Shown: positions 7,867-16,214, counted from the stretch's first letter. The stretch: DNA of 64,000 nucleotides from Chloroflexota bacterium (GCA_016195815.1 JACPYX010000012.1:1-64000), one strand, 5' to 3'. Made by a program: numbers and translations. Notes: generated from the sequence alone by a model not told the origin.

Positions 7867-7922
7867 AACCGCCGACCTCTTGCTCCCAAAGCAAGCGCGC
7901 TAGCCAGCTGTGCTACACCCCG
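7849..7922 (-). tRNA. tRNA-Pro (anticodon TGG)
   Basis: 74 nt read leftward. The acceptor strands CGGGGTG and CACCCCG pair and leave discriminator A. The D arm contains GCTGGCTAG. The anticodon stem CTTGC/GCAAG encloses TTTGGGA, giving TGG. The T arm is GGCGG-TTCGAAT-CCGCC. CCA is not encoded. Confidence 0.95.
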
Positions 7923-7932
7923 TAGCGTGACG

Positions 7933-7962
7933 AGTATAATGCGAAGGATTACCAACCGTCAA
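7933..7962 (-). promoter_or_regulatory. Promoter of tRNA-Pro
   Basis: On the minus strand TTGACG (7962-7957), an 18-base spacer and TATACT (7938-7933) precede the tRNA by ten bases. On the plus strand the same A/T block offers TATAAT (7935-7940), a possible -10 box for the esterase gene at 7976, so the two promoters would overlap divergently. Confidence 0.65.
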
Positions 7963-7975
7963 GCACAGGACTTCA

Positions 7976-8863
7976 ATGACTCATCTTCGCATCATCTTTT
8001 TTCTTTCGCTTCTTCTCGGACTTTCGGCCTGCCTGCCCTCGAATGAAGGCGCGTCACCAAACCAGGCGGCTCTCACGCCGACATTTATCCCGCCGACTTC
8101 CACGCCCACGCTGACGCCGACTCCCACGCCGATTCCCACGGCCATGCCGCTGACCTGTCTCAGCCAGCCCGGCCGCATTGACAAAGGCGCAGTCGAGACC
8201 ACCAGGCCCGCGCAGGAATATCTGATCTACCTGCCTCCATGCTATGACCAGAAAATGGACGCGCGTTACCCCGTCCTCTATCTTCTGAACGGACAGACAT
8301 ATACTGACGATCAATGGATCCGCCTGGGCGCAGTGACCGCGGCAGATAATTTGATTCTGTCTGGAAAGGCGCAGCCATTCATCATTGTCTTTCCCGATGA
8401 CCGCTACTGGAATTTGCCGCCCGGAACCGGGTTTGGCGAACGCTTGATCAATGATCTGATCCCATACATTGACCAAAATTATCGCACACTCCCCGACCGC
8501 GGTCATCGCGCCCTGGGCGGACTCTCGCGTGGCGGCGGCTGGACCGTACAACTTGGCTTGAAGCATTACGATATGTTTAGCTCGATTGGCATGCACTCCC
8601 CCGCCATATTCGTGGAAGATTCACCCTATATCGAAAAATGGATAACCGCCGTCCCGTTCGATCAGTGGCCGCGCGTATGGATAGACGCCGGCGATCAGGA
8701 TAAAGAACTCGGCTCGATCACACAATTTGAAGGCCTGCTCACTGCTTACGGAGTGCCGCATGAATGGCGCATGTATACGGGCGATCACAGCGAGGTTTAT
8801 TGGCGCGCTCATGTGGCGGAATATATTCAATGGTACGCGGATGGTTGGTCGAATACGCCATAG
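7976..8863 (+). CDS. Esterase-family lipoprotein (alpha/beta hydrolase, esterase D-like)
   Basis: 295 residues. A lipoprotein signal ends in LSAC with Cys19 as the lipidation site. A Thr/Pro-rich linker (about 34-58) holds the enzyme away from the membrane. The catalytic domain carries the nucleophile elbow GGLSRGG with Ser184, an acidic residue in WIDAGDQD and a histidine in YTGDHSEVYW, the expected Ser-Asp-His order. The family includes carbohydrate esterases, S-formylglutathione hydrolases and siderophore esterases; the substrate cannot be told. It stands alone between tRNA-Pro and gatC. Confidence 0.85.
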   Translation: MTHLRIIFFLSLLLGLSACLPSNEGASPNQAALTPTFIPPTSTPTLTPTPTPIPTAMPLTCLSQPGRIDKGAVETTRPAQEYLIYLPPCYDQKMDARYPVLYLLNGQTYTDDQWIRLGAVTAADNLILSGKAQPFIIVFPDDRYWNLPPGTGFGERLINDLIPYIDQNYRTLPDRGHRALGGLSRGGGWTVQLGLKHYDMFSSIGMHSPAIFVEDSPYIEKWITAVPFDQWPRVWIDAGDQDKELGSITQFEGLLTAYGVPHEWRMYTGDHSEVYWRAHVAEYIQWYADGWSNTP

Positions 8864-8887
8864 TCGGATTACGTTATAATCTCTGCC

Positions 8888-9175
8888 ATGTCTCTCACAA
8901 AAGAAGAAGTCGAACATATTGCAACGCTGGCGCGCCTCGATCTGACCGACAATCAGAAGACTCTCTACCGCCAGCAGCTTTCGGCTATTCTCGATTACAT
9001 GGCCAAATTACGCCAGTTGGATACGAAGGATGTTCCGCCAACATCGGGCGGCGGACTCAGCCAAATGCCCCTGCGCGCCGACGAAATTCGTCCTGGCCTG
9101 TCAACCGACGCGCTGCTTAAGAACGCTCCTCAATCCGAAGGCGATCAATTCAAAATTCCACCGGTGTTCGAGTAA
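8888..9175 (+). CDS. gatC: Aspartyl/glutamyl-tRNA amidotransferase subunit C
   Basis: 95 residues, usual length. GatC clamps GatA and GatB together in the complex that converts Glu-tRNA-Gln and Asp-tRNA-Asn to the amides. The conserved pattern begins SLTKEEVEHIATLARLDL, continues with DYMAKLRQLDTKDVPPT, and ends with a C-terminal PQSEGDQFKIPPVFE that matches the family end. A TATAAT box at 8875-8880 lies seven bases before the ATG and no Shine-Dalgarno is visible, so the mRNA may be leaderless. gatB is 22 kb away in the pyr operon, and gatA is not in the window. Confidence 0.93.
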   Translation: MSLTKEEVEHIATLARLDLTDNQKTLYRQQLSAILDYMAKLRQLDTKDVPPTSGGGLSQMPLRADEIRPGLSTDALLKNAPQSEGDQFKIPPVFE

Positions 9176-9279
9176 TAGAAACACATCATCCGTATTCTGA
9201 GATACTGCAGACCTACTGACGCCAAGTCGTGTTCATCTGCCCCTAATTTAAAGCGGATATAATCAATTCGAGTAAACCT

Positions 9280-10737
9280 ATGAATATTTCCCTCTTAACT
9301 GGTTTGACCTTTATTGCCGTGTTCGCGGGCGTCGTCTTTATCCACGAACTCGGACATTTTCTCATTGCCCGCCTTCTCAAAGTAGAAGTCGAAGAGTTTG
9401 GCTTCGGCCTGCCGCCGCGCATGTTGACGATGTGGCGCGAAAAAGGCTACATCCTGTTGAAAAGCGGACGGCGCCTTGAAATCCCGCGTACCTTCGGCTT
9501 GCCGTTCGGCTGGTCCACGGTGCTGAACCGTGAATTGAAGCTGACTGCCGATCAAGTGGATAACCTGTTCATTTTGCGGACTTTGGAATGGACTGAGGTT
9601 GTGCCGGAAAAAAAGAAAAAAACTATTAATAATCTGTTGAAGACGAACGAAATTCAAGTGGATGAAACCGGCCGCGTCCTTGATCTAGACGCTGATACAT
9701 CTGGCGAGACGGCGCGGCAAATGGTTGTGGGCGTGCATCCCGGCAGTATTGAGTTGACCGATGTCATCGCCGAAGCTCATCCTGGCGTGGAACTGACTCT
9801 CAACTGGCTTCCGATTGGTGGCTTTGTGCGTCCGAAAGGCGAAAACGATCCGAGTGTGTCGGGCGGGCTGGCCGCCTCCAGTCCGTGGACGAGGCTGGCT
9901 GTTTTGTTTGCCGGGCCGATCATGAATCTGCTGTTGGGCATTGTTGTTTTTAGCGTCTTGTTCTATCAGGTGGGTGTGCCCGATTTTACAAAAGTGCAGA
10001 TCGATTCCATCCTGGCTGATTCTCCCGCTGCTCAGGCGGGGATTCAGGTCAATGATGTGATTGTCACAGTCAATGGCGTCCTGATTACTGACTCGGCCCA
10101 ACTGCGCGATGTCATCTATGCCAACCTCGACCGACCGATCGTCTTCACCGTCCGCCGCGGCAAAGAGATCGTCACACTAACTGCCACACCTTTAAGTACG
10201 CGTCCCAAAGAGCAGGGGGCGCTGGGCATTTCTATGGGCCCGGCCATGGTGCAGTCCGGCTCGGTGATCGAAGCTTTGCAGTATGGGTCGCTGGCTGTTT
10301 ATGCTCAGGCACGCGCGCTGGTGCTGCTGCCGGCTCAAATGATCCGCGGCCAGGTCAGCCCTGAACAGGGCCGTGTCATCGGGCTTAAAGGCATCTATGA
10401 TCTCTTTGGCCAGGCTGTCAGCCGCGATGTGCAAAGCCGCGCGCCGGCTGCAACTTCCCCGTCTGCTCCAGCCGCGTCAGCGCAAACACCGACTTTCTTC
10501 ACGCTCCAATTAATAGGAGCACTGACCATCAGCCTGGGCGTGCTCAACCTGTTTCCTTTCCCCGCCCTTGACGGTGGACGTATTCTCTTCGCATTGCCAG
10601 AGTTGATCCTGCGCCGCCGCATTAAACCCGAATACGAGAATGCCATCAATGCGGTCGGTATGGTTTTATTGTTGGGATTCATGCTTTATGTGAACGTAAT
10701 GGATTTCATCAACCCCGCCATCAACAACCTGCCTTAA
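9280..10737 (+). CDS. rseP: Site-2 protease family membrane metalloprotease (RseP-like, M50)
   Basis: 485 residues. An intramembrane zinc protease that cuts membrane-anchored anti-sigma factors or signal-peptide remnants. HELGH (H22, E23, H26) lies in the first membrane helix. A PDZ domain sits at about 235-310. The third zinc ligand is in the C-terminal helix motif LNLFPFPALDGGR. Typical members have a short link between the GFGLPPR segment and the LNWLPIGGFVRPKGENDPS block. Here about 110 mostly charged residues are inserted between them, with a Lys-rich stretch in the middle. The stop overlaps the start of the HEAT-repeat gene (TAATG), so the two are coupled. Confidence 0.9.
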   Translation: MNISLLTGLTFIAVFAGVVFIHELGHFLIARLLKVEVEEFGFGLPPRMLTMWREKGYILLKSGRRLEIPRTFGLPFGWSTVLNRELKLTADQVDNLFILRTLEWTEVVPEKKKKTINNLLKTNEIQVDETGRVLDLDADTSGETARQMVVGVHPGSIELTDVIAEAHPGVELTLNWLPIGGFVRPKGENDPSVSGGLAASSPWTRLAVLFAGPIMNLLLGIVVFSVLFYQVGVPDFTKVQIDSILADSPAAQAGIQVNDVIVTVNGVLITDSAQLRDVIYANLDRPIVFTVRRGKEIVTLTATPLSTRPKEQGALGISMGPAMVQSGSVIEALQYGSLAVYAQARALVLLPAQMIRGQVSPEQGRVIGLKGIYDLFGQAVSRDVQSRAPAATSPSAPAASAQTPTFFTLQLIGALTISLGVLNLFPFPALDGGRILFALPELILRRRIKPEYENAINAVGMVLLLGFMLYVNVMDFINPAINNLP

Positions 10738-11729
10738 TGACCGAAACCAAATCATCCATTCACAAAATAATTGACGATTTGCTGGATGGCCGGAAAGAAC
10801 TTGCGCGCCGTTCATTGCAGGAATTCTCGGACATTGATCCTGCTTCGCTCAAAACTTTGATGGAAGCCTGGCCTCGCATCCAGCCGGACCGCAAGCGGTT
10901 CCTGCTCGAGGAGCTTTATTCCCTGGCTGGCGACGATACCCTGGTCTCGTTCGATGATTTTGCGCGTTCCATGCTTGCAGATCCCGATTCTCAGGTGCGT
11001 GCAGGCGCCATCCGTCTGCTGGATGAATGTGAGGATGTAAAACTTATCCCAGCCTTCATCAAGATCCTGACGAACGATGACAGCGCCGAAACGCGCGCCG
11101 AAGCCTCTTCTTCCCTGGGGAAGTTTGTGCAGTTGGGCGAATTGGAAGAGATCTCCAGGAAGGCCCAACGTCAAGTTGAAGATGCCCTGCTGGCGAAGGT
11201 CAATAGCGACGATCAGCTTCTTGTCCGGCGCAATGCGCTCGAAGCGCTTGGTTATTCATCCCGCACTGAAGTCGCGACAGTGATCGAGTCGGCCTATCAC
11301 CGTGAGAATCCCGATTGGCAGGCCAGCGCGCTGTTTGCGATGGGGCGCTCTGCGGATGAACGCTGGGAAGATCACGTGCTTTCCAGTTTGTTGGATGAGA
11401 TTGACATCATCCGCCTGGCGGCAGTCAAGGCCGCAGGCGAATTGGGATTGGAATCTGCCCAGCCGGTTCTGTTCAGACTGTTGGAAGAAGAGGAAGATGA
11501 CGACATCGCCGCGGCGGCTGTTTGGTCGCTTTCGCAAATCGGCGGAGAGGATGTCCGCATTTATATTCAGAACCTGATTGATCAGAGCGAGGATGATGAG
11601 CAGGTCGAGTTTTTCGAGGAGGCCCTCGAAAATTTATTTTTTACTGAAGACCTGGCAAAATTCGACCTGCTGAATCTGAATGCTGACAATGAAATTCTGG
11701 ATGATATTGAAGAAGATGAAGACGAATAA
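10737..11729 (+). CDS. HEAT-repeat protein
   Basis: 330 residues, acidic, no signal peptide or membrane segment. Five or more helical repeats of about 30-38 residues can be followed from residue 70 to 290, with the usual DPDSQVRAGAIRLL, DDSAETRAEASSSL and IIRLAAVKAAGELG patterns of HEAT/PBS-lyase-type repeats. These act as protein-binding scaffolds. The C-terminus ends in a run of Asp and Glu. The ATG shares a base with the stop of the site-2 protease, suggesting a cytosolic partner or regulator of that protease. That role is inferred from coupling only. Confidence 0.85.
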   Translation: MTETKSSIHKIIDDLLDGRKELARRSLQEFSDIDPASLKTLMEAWPRIQPDRKRFLLEELYSLAGDDTLVSFDDFARSMLADPDSQVRAGAIRLLDECEDVKLIPAFIKILTNDDSAETRAEASSSLGKFVQLGELEEISRKAQRQVEDALLAKVNSDDQLLVRRNALEALGYSSRTEVATVIESAYHRENPDWQASALFAMGRSADERWEDHVLSSLLDEIDIIRLAAVKAAGELGLESAQPVLFRLLEEEEDDDIAAAAVWSLSQIGGEDVRIYIQNLIDQSEDDEQVEFFEEALENLFFTEDLAKFDLLNLNADNEILDDIEEDEDE

Positions 11730-11783
11730 TATCTGAGATAAGCTGACCATCACTTTTGTCATCAAGCGGTTTACAATATCCCC

Positions 11784-12701
11784 ATGCCGCTGAATGAACT
11801 GCTGACAACCTTTGCCAACAATCTTCTGCCCATCCTGCTGATCAGCGGGGCGGGCTTTTTACTTGGCAAGACCGTTTCGGTCGACTCGCGCACGCTTGGA
11901 CGCGTCGTCTTCTATGTGTTCAGTCCGATTCTGGTTTTCAACCTGCTTGCACGCACCGAGCTTAATTCAAGCGATATCTTCATTGCCATGGGCTACGCCG
12001 CTATCGTCAGCCTCGCGGTGGGCCTGCTGGCTTTGCTGCTTGGAAAGTTGATGCGCTTCGAACGCCCGGTATTAATTGCTGTCATTATCACCGTCGCTTT
12101 TGGCAATACCGGCAATTATGGCCTGCCGCTTGTCTCCTTTGCTTTTGGCAAGGACGCGCTGGCGTTTGCAACGCTTTTTTATGTGACCATTTCCATACTT
12201 TCCAACACCTTTGGCGTGCTGATCGCATCGCTTGGGCACATGGATATTAAGACGGCACTGGCGGGCCTGTTCAAAGTTCCGACGATGTACGCGGTGATTC
12301 TGGCCGTTTTGCTCAATCGCTTTCAGCTTGTTTTGCCGACTCCGCTTGCCCGCACTGTTGATCTGGCCGCCAACGGCAGTATTCCGATGATGATCATCCT
12401 GCTTGGGTTGGAACTCTCGCGCTTCCAATGGTCGCACAGCTACCGCGCCCTGGGATTGAGCGTTGGACTGCGCCTCCTGGCCGCGCCGGCCATTGGATTG
12501 TTACTTGCCATTCCGTTCGGACTGCAGGGCGCAGCCAGGCAGGGCAGTGTGATCGAAGCCTCGATGCCCGCTGCGGTGATGAACACTGTGCTGGCCGCCG
12601 AATACGGTCTCGATACGTCGCTTGTGACCGCCATCGTTTTCGCCGGCACATTGCTCAGCCCATTGACCCTCACGCCTTTGTTGGTTTACCTGGGAAGGTG
12701 A
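11784..12701 (+). CDS. AEC (auxin efflux carrier) family transporter
   Basis: 305 residues with about ten hydrophobic segments and the family pattern: a first helix with NLLPILLISGAGFLLGK, then FYVFSPILVFNLLA, and the central FGNTGNYGLPL block that is the hallmark of AEC permeases. Bacterial members move organic acids such as malate or malonate; the substrate is unknown here. A TACAAT hexamer ends seven bases before the ATG with no Shine-Dalgarno, a leaderless-type start. The stop is two bases before the following protease-like gene. Confidence 0.88.
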   Translation: MPLNELLTTFANNLLPILLISGAGFLLGKTVSVDSRTLGRVVFYVFSPILVFNLLARTELNSSDIFIAMGYAAIVSLAVGLLALLLGKLMRFERPVLIAVIITVAFGNTGNYGLPLVSFAFGKDALAFATLFYVTISILSNTFGVLIASLGHMDIKTALAGLFKVPTMYAVILAVLLNRFQLVLPTPLARTVDLAANGSIPMMIILLGLELSRFQWSHSYRALGLSVGLRLLAAPAIGLLLAIPFGLQGAARQGSVIEASMPAAVMNTVLAAEYGLDTSLVTAIVFAGTLLSPLTLTPLLVYLGR

Positions 12702-12703
12702 TA

Positions 12704-13927
12704 ATGCGAAGAACACGCACACTGTCTTTTCTCTTTCTCCTCGCGTGGATTGGTTTTGGGTTCACGCGCCCGCCCCAGATCCAGAGCGCATTCGATGTGA
12801 GCGGCGTCGGCGTCGCATATAACTTTGGGCAGCAGATCACATTTACGGCGCGGCTCATGTCCACATCCGGCTCCCCAATTACACAAGCTGCCATTTCGTT
12901 TCGGGATATCAATGAACAGAACACACGCGTCGAGCAATTGACCATCAACCCCGATGGCACAACCATGTTTCAATATAACGCGGCGCAGAACATCCTGGCG
13001 CCATTCGCTACAATCGTATTCTCATATCAGGTTGCGTTCGCAAATGGACAAACCGCCGCCAGCGTGCCGTTTTATTTCCGCTATGAAGATAATCGCTTTT
13101 CATGGAAATCGCTGACCGATGGGACTGTGACCGTGCGCTGGTATAACGGCGGCGACACTTTTGGCCGTGCCGCGCTGGACGCGGCGCGCGTGAGTTTGCG
13201 GGATGTGGGGCAGTTGCTGTCGGCCTCGCTGGATGCGCCGCTGGACGTGTATGTGTATGCCAATGCTGGCGATCTGCAAAGCGCACTGACACTCGGCGGC
13301 AAACAATGGGTCGCCGGTCATGCTGACCCTGCGCTGAGCGTGGTGATGGTCTCGGTCTCTCCCGGCGACGCGCAAACCATCGAACTGCAAAGGCAGGTGC
13401 CGCATGAACTGGCGCATGTGATGTTGTATCGAAGCATTGGCGCGGCCGGGTACGACCGCCTGCCGGCCTGGTTGAATGAAGGCATTGCTTCAATGGCGGA
13501 GCTTTATCCGAACCCGGATTATGCGCGTGCGCTTGCATTGGCGAGTCAAAACAATTCGTTGATGCCCATTGCAGATTTATGCGCCTCTTTCCCCTCCGAC
13601 AGCGGCGGCGCGTTTCTGGCCTACGCCCAATCTGAATCCTTTGCTCGTTACCTGCGTTCCACTTATGGCGATACCGGCCTGATCGCTTTGACCAAATCCT
13701 ACGGTGACGGCCTCGATTGTAACCTTGGGGCAATGCGCGCCATTGGCGCACCGCTCGATCAACTCGATGCGCGCTGGCGCGAATCTGCGCTCGGGCAAAA
13801 CGTGATCGGCGTTGCGGCCCGCAACCTGCTGCCTTATATTATTTTATTGGCGCTGATCCTGGTCGTGCCTATCTGGGGCGCGCTGGCTGTCGTCATCGAA
13901 AGGAAGAGGAATGAGCGAAAGCAATGA
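12704..13927 (+). CDS. Secreted, membrane-tethered peptidase MA-like protein
   Basis: 407 residues from ATG 12704, two bases after the AEC stop. The frame is open further upstream only because it overlaps the AEC gene. A signal peptide (1-21) is followed by a beta-sandwich-like region (about 25-125). Next is a gluzincin-type domain with the zinc motif HELAH and a downstream WLNEGIASMAE, which supplies the third ligand in peptidase-MA/M61-like families. A C-terminal membrane helix at about 378-398 ends in a basic cytosolic tail (ERKRNERKQ). It likely cleaves proteins or peptides outside the membrane. The last 17 bases overlap the acylphosphatase gene. Confidence 0.82.
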   Translation: MRRTRTLSFLFLLAWIGFGFTRPPQIQSAFDVSGVGVAYNFGQQITFTARLMSTSGSPITQAAISFRDINEQNTRVEQLTINPDGTTMFQYNAAQNILAPFATIVFSYQVAFANGQTAASVPFYFRYEDNRFSWKSLTDGTVTVRWYNGGDTFGRAALDAARVSLRDVGQLLSASLDAPLDVYVYANAGDLQSALTLGGKQWVAGHADPALSVVMVSVSPGDAQTIELQRQVPHELAHVMLYRSIGAAGYDRLPAWLNEGIASMAELYPNPDYARALALASQNNSLMPIADLCASFPSDSGGAFLAYAQSESFARYLRSTYGDTGLIALTKSYGDGLDCNLGAMRAIGAPLDQLDARWRESALGQNVIGVAARNLLPYIILLALILVVPIWGALAVVIERKRNERKQ

Positions 13928-14210
13928 GATCATCCGCGTTCATGTTTGGGTCGTGGGGCGCGTGCAAAACGTCGGTTTCCGCGCCCACGTGGAATATCAC
14001 GCGCGCGAGATTGGCGGCGTCACCGGCTGGGTGAGAAATGTCGGCTATGATGTGGTCGAAATTGTGGCAGAAGGTGAGCGGAGTTTTGTCGAAAGATTTA
14101 TCGGGCTGGTGAAGCAAGGTCCGCGCGGCGCGCGGGTGGACGAGTCGCGTTTGGAAGAGGAAACTCCAACCGGAGAGTTTGCGGCATTTGAAGTCCGACG
14201 CAGTTTATAG
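13911..14210 (+). CDS. acyP: Acylphosphatase
   Basis: 99 residues, the normal size. Hydrolyses carboxyl-phosphate bonds such as acetyl phosphate or carbamoyl phosphate. The signature VHVWVVGRVQNVGFRAHVE holds the catalytic arginine (usual GRVQGVxFR; here N replaces the second G), and GWVRNVGYDVVEIVAEG holds the catalytic asparagine. The start codon lies 17 bases inside the upstream protease-like gene, with GGAAGAGGA just before it. Confidence 0.93.
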   Translation: MSESNEIIRVHVWVVGRVQNVGFRAHVEYHAREIGGVTGWVRNVGYDVVEIVAEGERSFVERFIGLVKQGPRGARVDESRLEEETPTGEFAAFEVRRSL

Positions 14211-14227
14211 GAGCGGTTGTGGATTTT

Positions 14228-14256
14228 TTGCTTTTTCCCTCGAGCCGGTCTATAAT
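14228..14256 (+). promoter_or_regulatory. Promoter for the 161-residue hypothetical gene
   Basis: TTGCTT (14228-14233), a 17-base spacer and TATAAT (14251-14256), followed by GGAGG and ATG 14277. Confidence 0.65.
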
Positions 14257-14276
14257 CAGGACACACGGAGGCGATT

Positions 14277-14762
14277 ATGGTTCTGGATACAATTTCCACT
14301 CTTTTCTCCAGTCTCGGCACAGCGGCCAATACCGCTAAAGCATTCAAGGACCTTCTTCAGAAGAATAAGGGTGAAGTTCGCCTTCTTCTGGAAGAATTGA
14401 AAAAGAACTCCACGCTTTCGTGGCTGGTGGTTGAACGCGAGTCGGAACCTCAGCGAATTATTCCTCAGTTGAGTACAAAGGCTTATGACCGCCTGTTGGA
14501 GGAGGGTTTTAATTTCAATGACCTCAGCCCGAGAAAACGAAAGGTCATGGGCAATTCAAACCTGGAAGACAGCGATCTTTCATCCTTTATCGGCAAGGAT
14601 GTGGCAAATCTGGTTGAAGGAATTTACGACCGCGTCAAAGAAATGCAGCTTGTGCTGCAAGTTGATCCCGACAATCAGCACATTGACTGGAATCGGCGCG
14701 TGATCAATTTACACAAGCGCATTTTGTTATTGATGTTCCACTTGAAAGGCTGGACGAATTAA
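14277..14762 (+). CDS. Hypothetical helical protein, 161 residues
   Basis: ATG 14277 has a strong GGAGG site and its own promoter, so expression is well supported. The sequence is mostly amphipathic helix. The first 45 residues look like a mildly hydrophobic helix followed by a Lys-rich segment (KDLLQKNKGEVRLLLEELKK). Later segments are charged, and the C-terminus (VINLHKRILLLMFHLKGWTN) is hydrophobic. No signal peptide or known catalytic motif is visible. Ends at a bidirectional terminator facing radC. Family not recognised. Confidence 0.75.
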   Translation: MVLDTISTLFSSLGTAANTAKAFKDLLQKNKGEVRLLLEELKKNSTLSWLVVERESEPQRIIPQLSTKAYDRLLEEGFNFNDLSPRKRKVMGNSNLEDSDLSSFIGKDVANLVEGIYDRVKEMQLVLQVDPDNQHIDWNRRVINLHKRILLLMFHLKGWTN

Positions 14763-14766
14763 TAAA

Positions 14767-14803
14767 AAACGAGACCGCCGCTTTCAAAGCGGCGGTCTCG
14801 TTT
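14767..14803. terminator. Bidirectional terminator
   Basis: A near-perfect hairpin with the stem GAGACCGCCGCTTT paired to AAAGCGGCGGTCTC, flanked by AAAAAAC on the left and GTTTACTTT on the right. It lies between convergent genes. Confidence 0.88.
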
Positions 14804-14806
14804 ACT

Positions 14807-15514
14807 TTATGCAAACCCCAGGCCTCGTTCCTTCATCGAAACGAATTTTCCCTGCCCGATAATCAAATGGTCCAGCACATCCACATCTACCAGTTTCCCG
14901 GCCTGGGCAAAAGCACGCGTCACGGCCACATCGTCCGGGCTGGGAGTTGGGTCACCGCTGGGATGATTGTGGACCACGATCAATGCGGTGGCGTTGCGGC
15001 GTATGGCGGCCTTGAACACCTCGCCCACGCGCACCTGTGACATATTCACCGAGCCGCGATAGACCTCGACGATATCCAGCACATGATTGCGTGTGTCAAG
15101 CAACAGCACGCGCAAATGCTCCTGTTCCAATGCGGACATTTCATATTGCACGAGCGCGGCCGCGTCGGCGGGGCTGTTGATGGTTGGGCGCTCTTCGGGG
15201 ACTTCGAGAGTCAACCGTCGCCCAAGTTCAATGGCGGCTTTGATTTGCGCGGCCTTTGCTTCGCCGATGCCGTGCTGGTTAATCAATTCTTCGATGGGCG
15301 CACGATGTAATCCGCCCAACCCGCCAAATTGTTGGAGTAAACGCTGCCCGACTTGCACTGCGTTTTCGCCCGTCACGCCAACTCGCAGCAGGATGGCGAT
15401 CAGCTCGGCGTTGGTCAGCGCCTGTGGGCCAAGCGAAGCCAGCCGTTCGCGCGGACGTTCGGTTTCGCGCAGGTCGGTTATACGGTAAACGGGATTGGAG
15501 TTGGGTTCGGTCAT
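14807..15514 (-). CDS. radC: RadC family JAB/MPN-domain protein
   Basis: 235 residues, typical length. The N-terminal part has a helix-hairpin-helix-like segment ([12 protein letters not shown] to [23 protein letters not shown]). The C-terminal MPN+ metalloprotease-like domain carries [15 protein letters not shown], with the two His and the Asp of the zinc site, and an upstream Glu in [13 protein letters not shown]. Named for DNA repair, but the biochemical role in bacteria remains unsettled. GAGGGAA before ATG 15514 supports the start. Confidence 0.92.
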   Translation of the reverse strand: MTEPNSNPVYRITDLRETERPRERLASLGPQALTNAELIAILLRVGVTGENAVQVGQRLLQQFGGLGGLHRAPIEELINQHGIGEAKAAQIKAAIELGRRLTLEVPEERPTINSPADAAALVQYEMSALEQEHLRVLLLDTRNHVLDIVEVYRGSVNMSQVRVGEVFKAAIRRNATALIVVHNHPSGDPTPSPDDVAVTRAFAQAGKLVDVDVLDHLIIGQGKFVSMKERGLGFA

Positions 15515-15574
15515 GGTTCCCTCGGCGGAAAAAGATAAGCCTATTTTACAGTGAAAAACCTGCCAGAACTTTGC

Positions 15575-15603
15575 TTGACATCCCTATATGCCTCAGGTAG
15601 AAT
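15575..15603 (+). promoter_or_regulatory. Promoter of the tRNA-Ala pair
   Basis: TTGACA (15575-15580), a 17-base spacer and TAGAAT (15598-15603), 18 bases before the first tRNA-Ala. It is the only strong promoter seen upstream of the T-box leader, which may therefore share this transcript. Confidence 0.75.
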
Positions 15604-15621
15604 GACCTTCGCCTTATAAAC

Positions 15622-15694
15622 GGGCCTGTAGCGCAGTTGGGAGCGCGCCTCAATCGCACTGAGGAGGTCAGGGGTTCGAATCCCCTCAGGTCCA
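15622..15694 (+). tRNA. tRNA-Ala (anticodon CGC)
   Basis: 73 nt. Acceptor GGGCCTG/CAGGTCC, discriminator A. The anticodon stem CCTCA/TGAGG encloses ATCGCAC, giving CGC. The T arm is AGGGG-TTCGAAT-CCCCT. The acceptor carries G3-C70 (third pair GGGCC...GGTCC) and not the usual G3-U70 of alanine tRNAs as I read it; the alignment should be checked by a tRNA program. Confidence 0.88.
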
Positions 15695-15756
15695 CTGTTC
15701 AGTGAACAGTAGGTTAGTCACTGAACACACTGGTTACTGCTTAACAACTGAAAACC

Positions 15757-15829
15757 GGGCCCATAGCGCAGTTGGGAGCGCGTCTCAATGGCATTGAGAA
15801 GGTCGGGGGTTCGAATCCCCCTGGGTCCA
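15757..15829 (+). tRNA. tRNA-Ala (anticodon GGC)
   Basis: 73 nt. Acceptor GGGCCCA/TGGGTCC, discriminator A. The anticodon stem TCTCA/TGAGA encloses ATGGCAT, giving GGC. The T arm is GGGGG-TTCGAAT-CCCCC. It is 62 bases downstream of the first tRNA-Ala, and the two genes are clear paralogues. No terminator follows before the T-box leader begins 27 bases later. Confidence 0.9.
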
Positions 15830-15856
15830 CTAAAAAATTAATACATAGAAAGTCAA

Positions 15857-16154
15857 GACAGGAGTAGTAAGTCATCCCGTCAGCGAGAAGGGAAAGCGAG
15901 GTGGAAGCCCTTCAATGTGTATCGGGAACATATCAGACCGAACTCGCCTGTCACCTCGCAAGAGAGACTTGGATGGTGAAACGAAGTAGTCATCCACGGG
16001 GAAGCCCGTTACAGCGATGAAAGAGCGTTTGAAAGTTGGAAGGTTCAATGTTGGAAAGTTAAACCTGCAACTTGTAACCTTCAAACCTTTAACCGAAACC
16101 GGGTGGTACCGCGGAGCATTCCTTCGTCCCTGATGTGGATGAAGGAATTTTTGT
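15857..16154 (+). promoter_or_regulatory. Leucine T-box riboswitch with terminator, upstream of leuS
   Basis: Stem I is closed by GACAGG (15857-15862) and CCTGTC (15947-15952). Next to its 5' side is an AGTA-type internal loop; on its 3' side the specifier position reads CTC (15943-15945), a leucine codon. The T-box core GGGTGGTACCGCGG is at 16101-16114. The competing terminator stem ATTCCTTC (16118-16125) and GAAGGAAT (16141-16148) is followed by a T-rich run. Uncharged tRNA-Leu(GAG) would stabilise the antiterminator and allow leuS expression. Between stem I and the core, at about 16027-16093, lies a repeat-like segment of GTTGGAAGG and AACCTTCAAAC units that can fold on itself. Confidence 0.92.
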
Positions 16155-16160
16155 TTTTTT

Positions 16161-16214
16161 GGACAGTGGACGATGGACCGTATTTCACCGTCCATTGTCC
16201 ATGGTCTATGGTCG
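16161..16214. repeat. Palindromic repeat after the T-box terminator
   Basis: GGACAGTGGACGATGGAC (16161-16178) faces GTCCATTGTCC (16190-16200), then ATGGTCTATGGTC. A hairpin with one mismatch forms. It looks like one of the dispersed palindromic families of this genome and not a terminator, since no T-run follows. Confidence 0.6.

Noticed and set aside
7723-7955. Upstream part of the 99-residue minus-strand gene
   Set aside because: Runs through tRNA-Pro. ATG 7721 has a GGAGGG site.
12428-12703. Upstream part of the peptidase-MA-like frame
   Set aside because: Overlaps the AEC transporter gene. A signal peptide begins exactly at ATG 12704.
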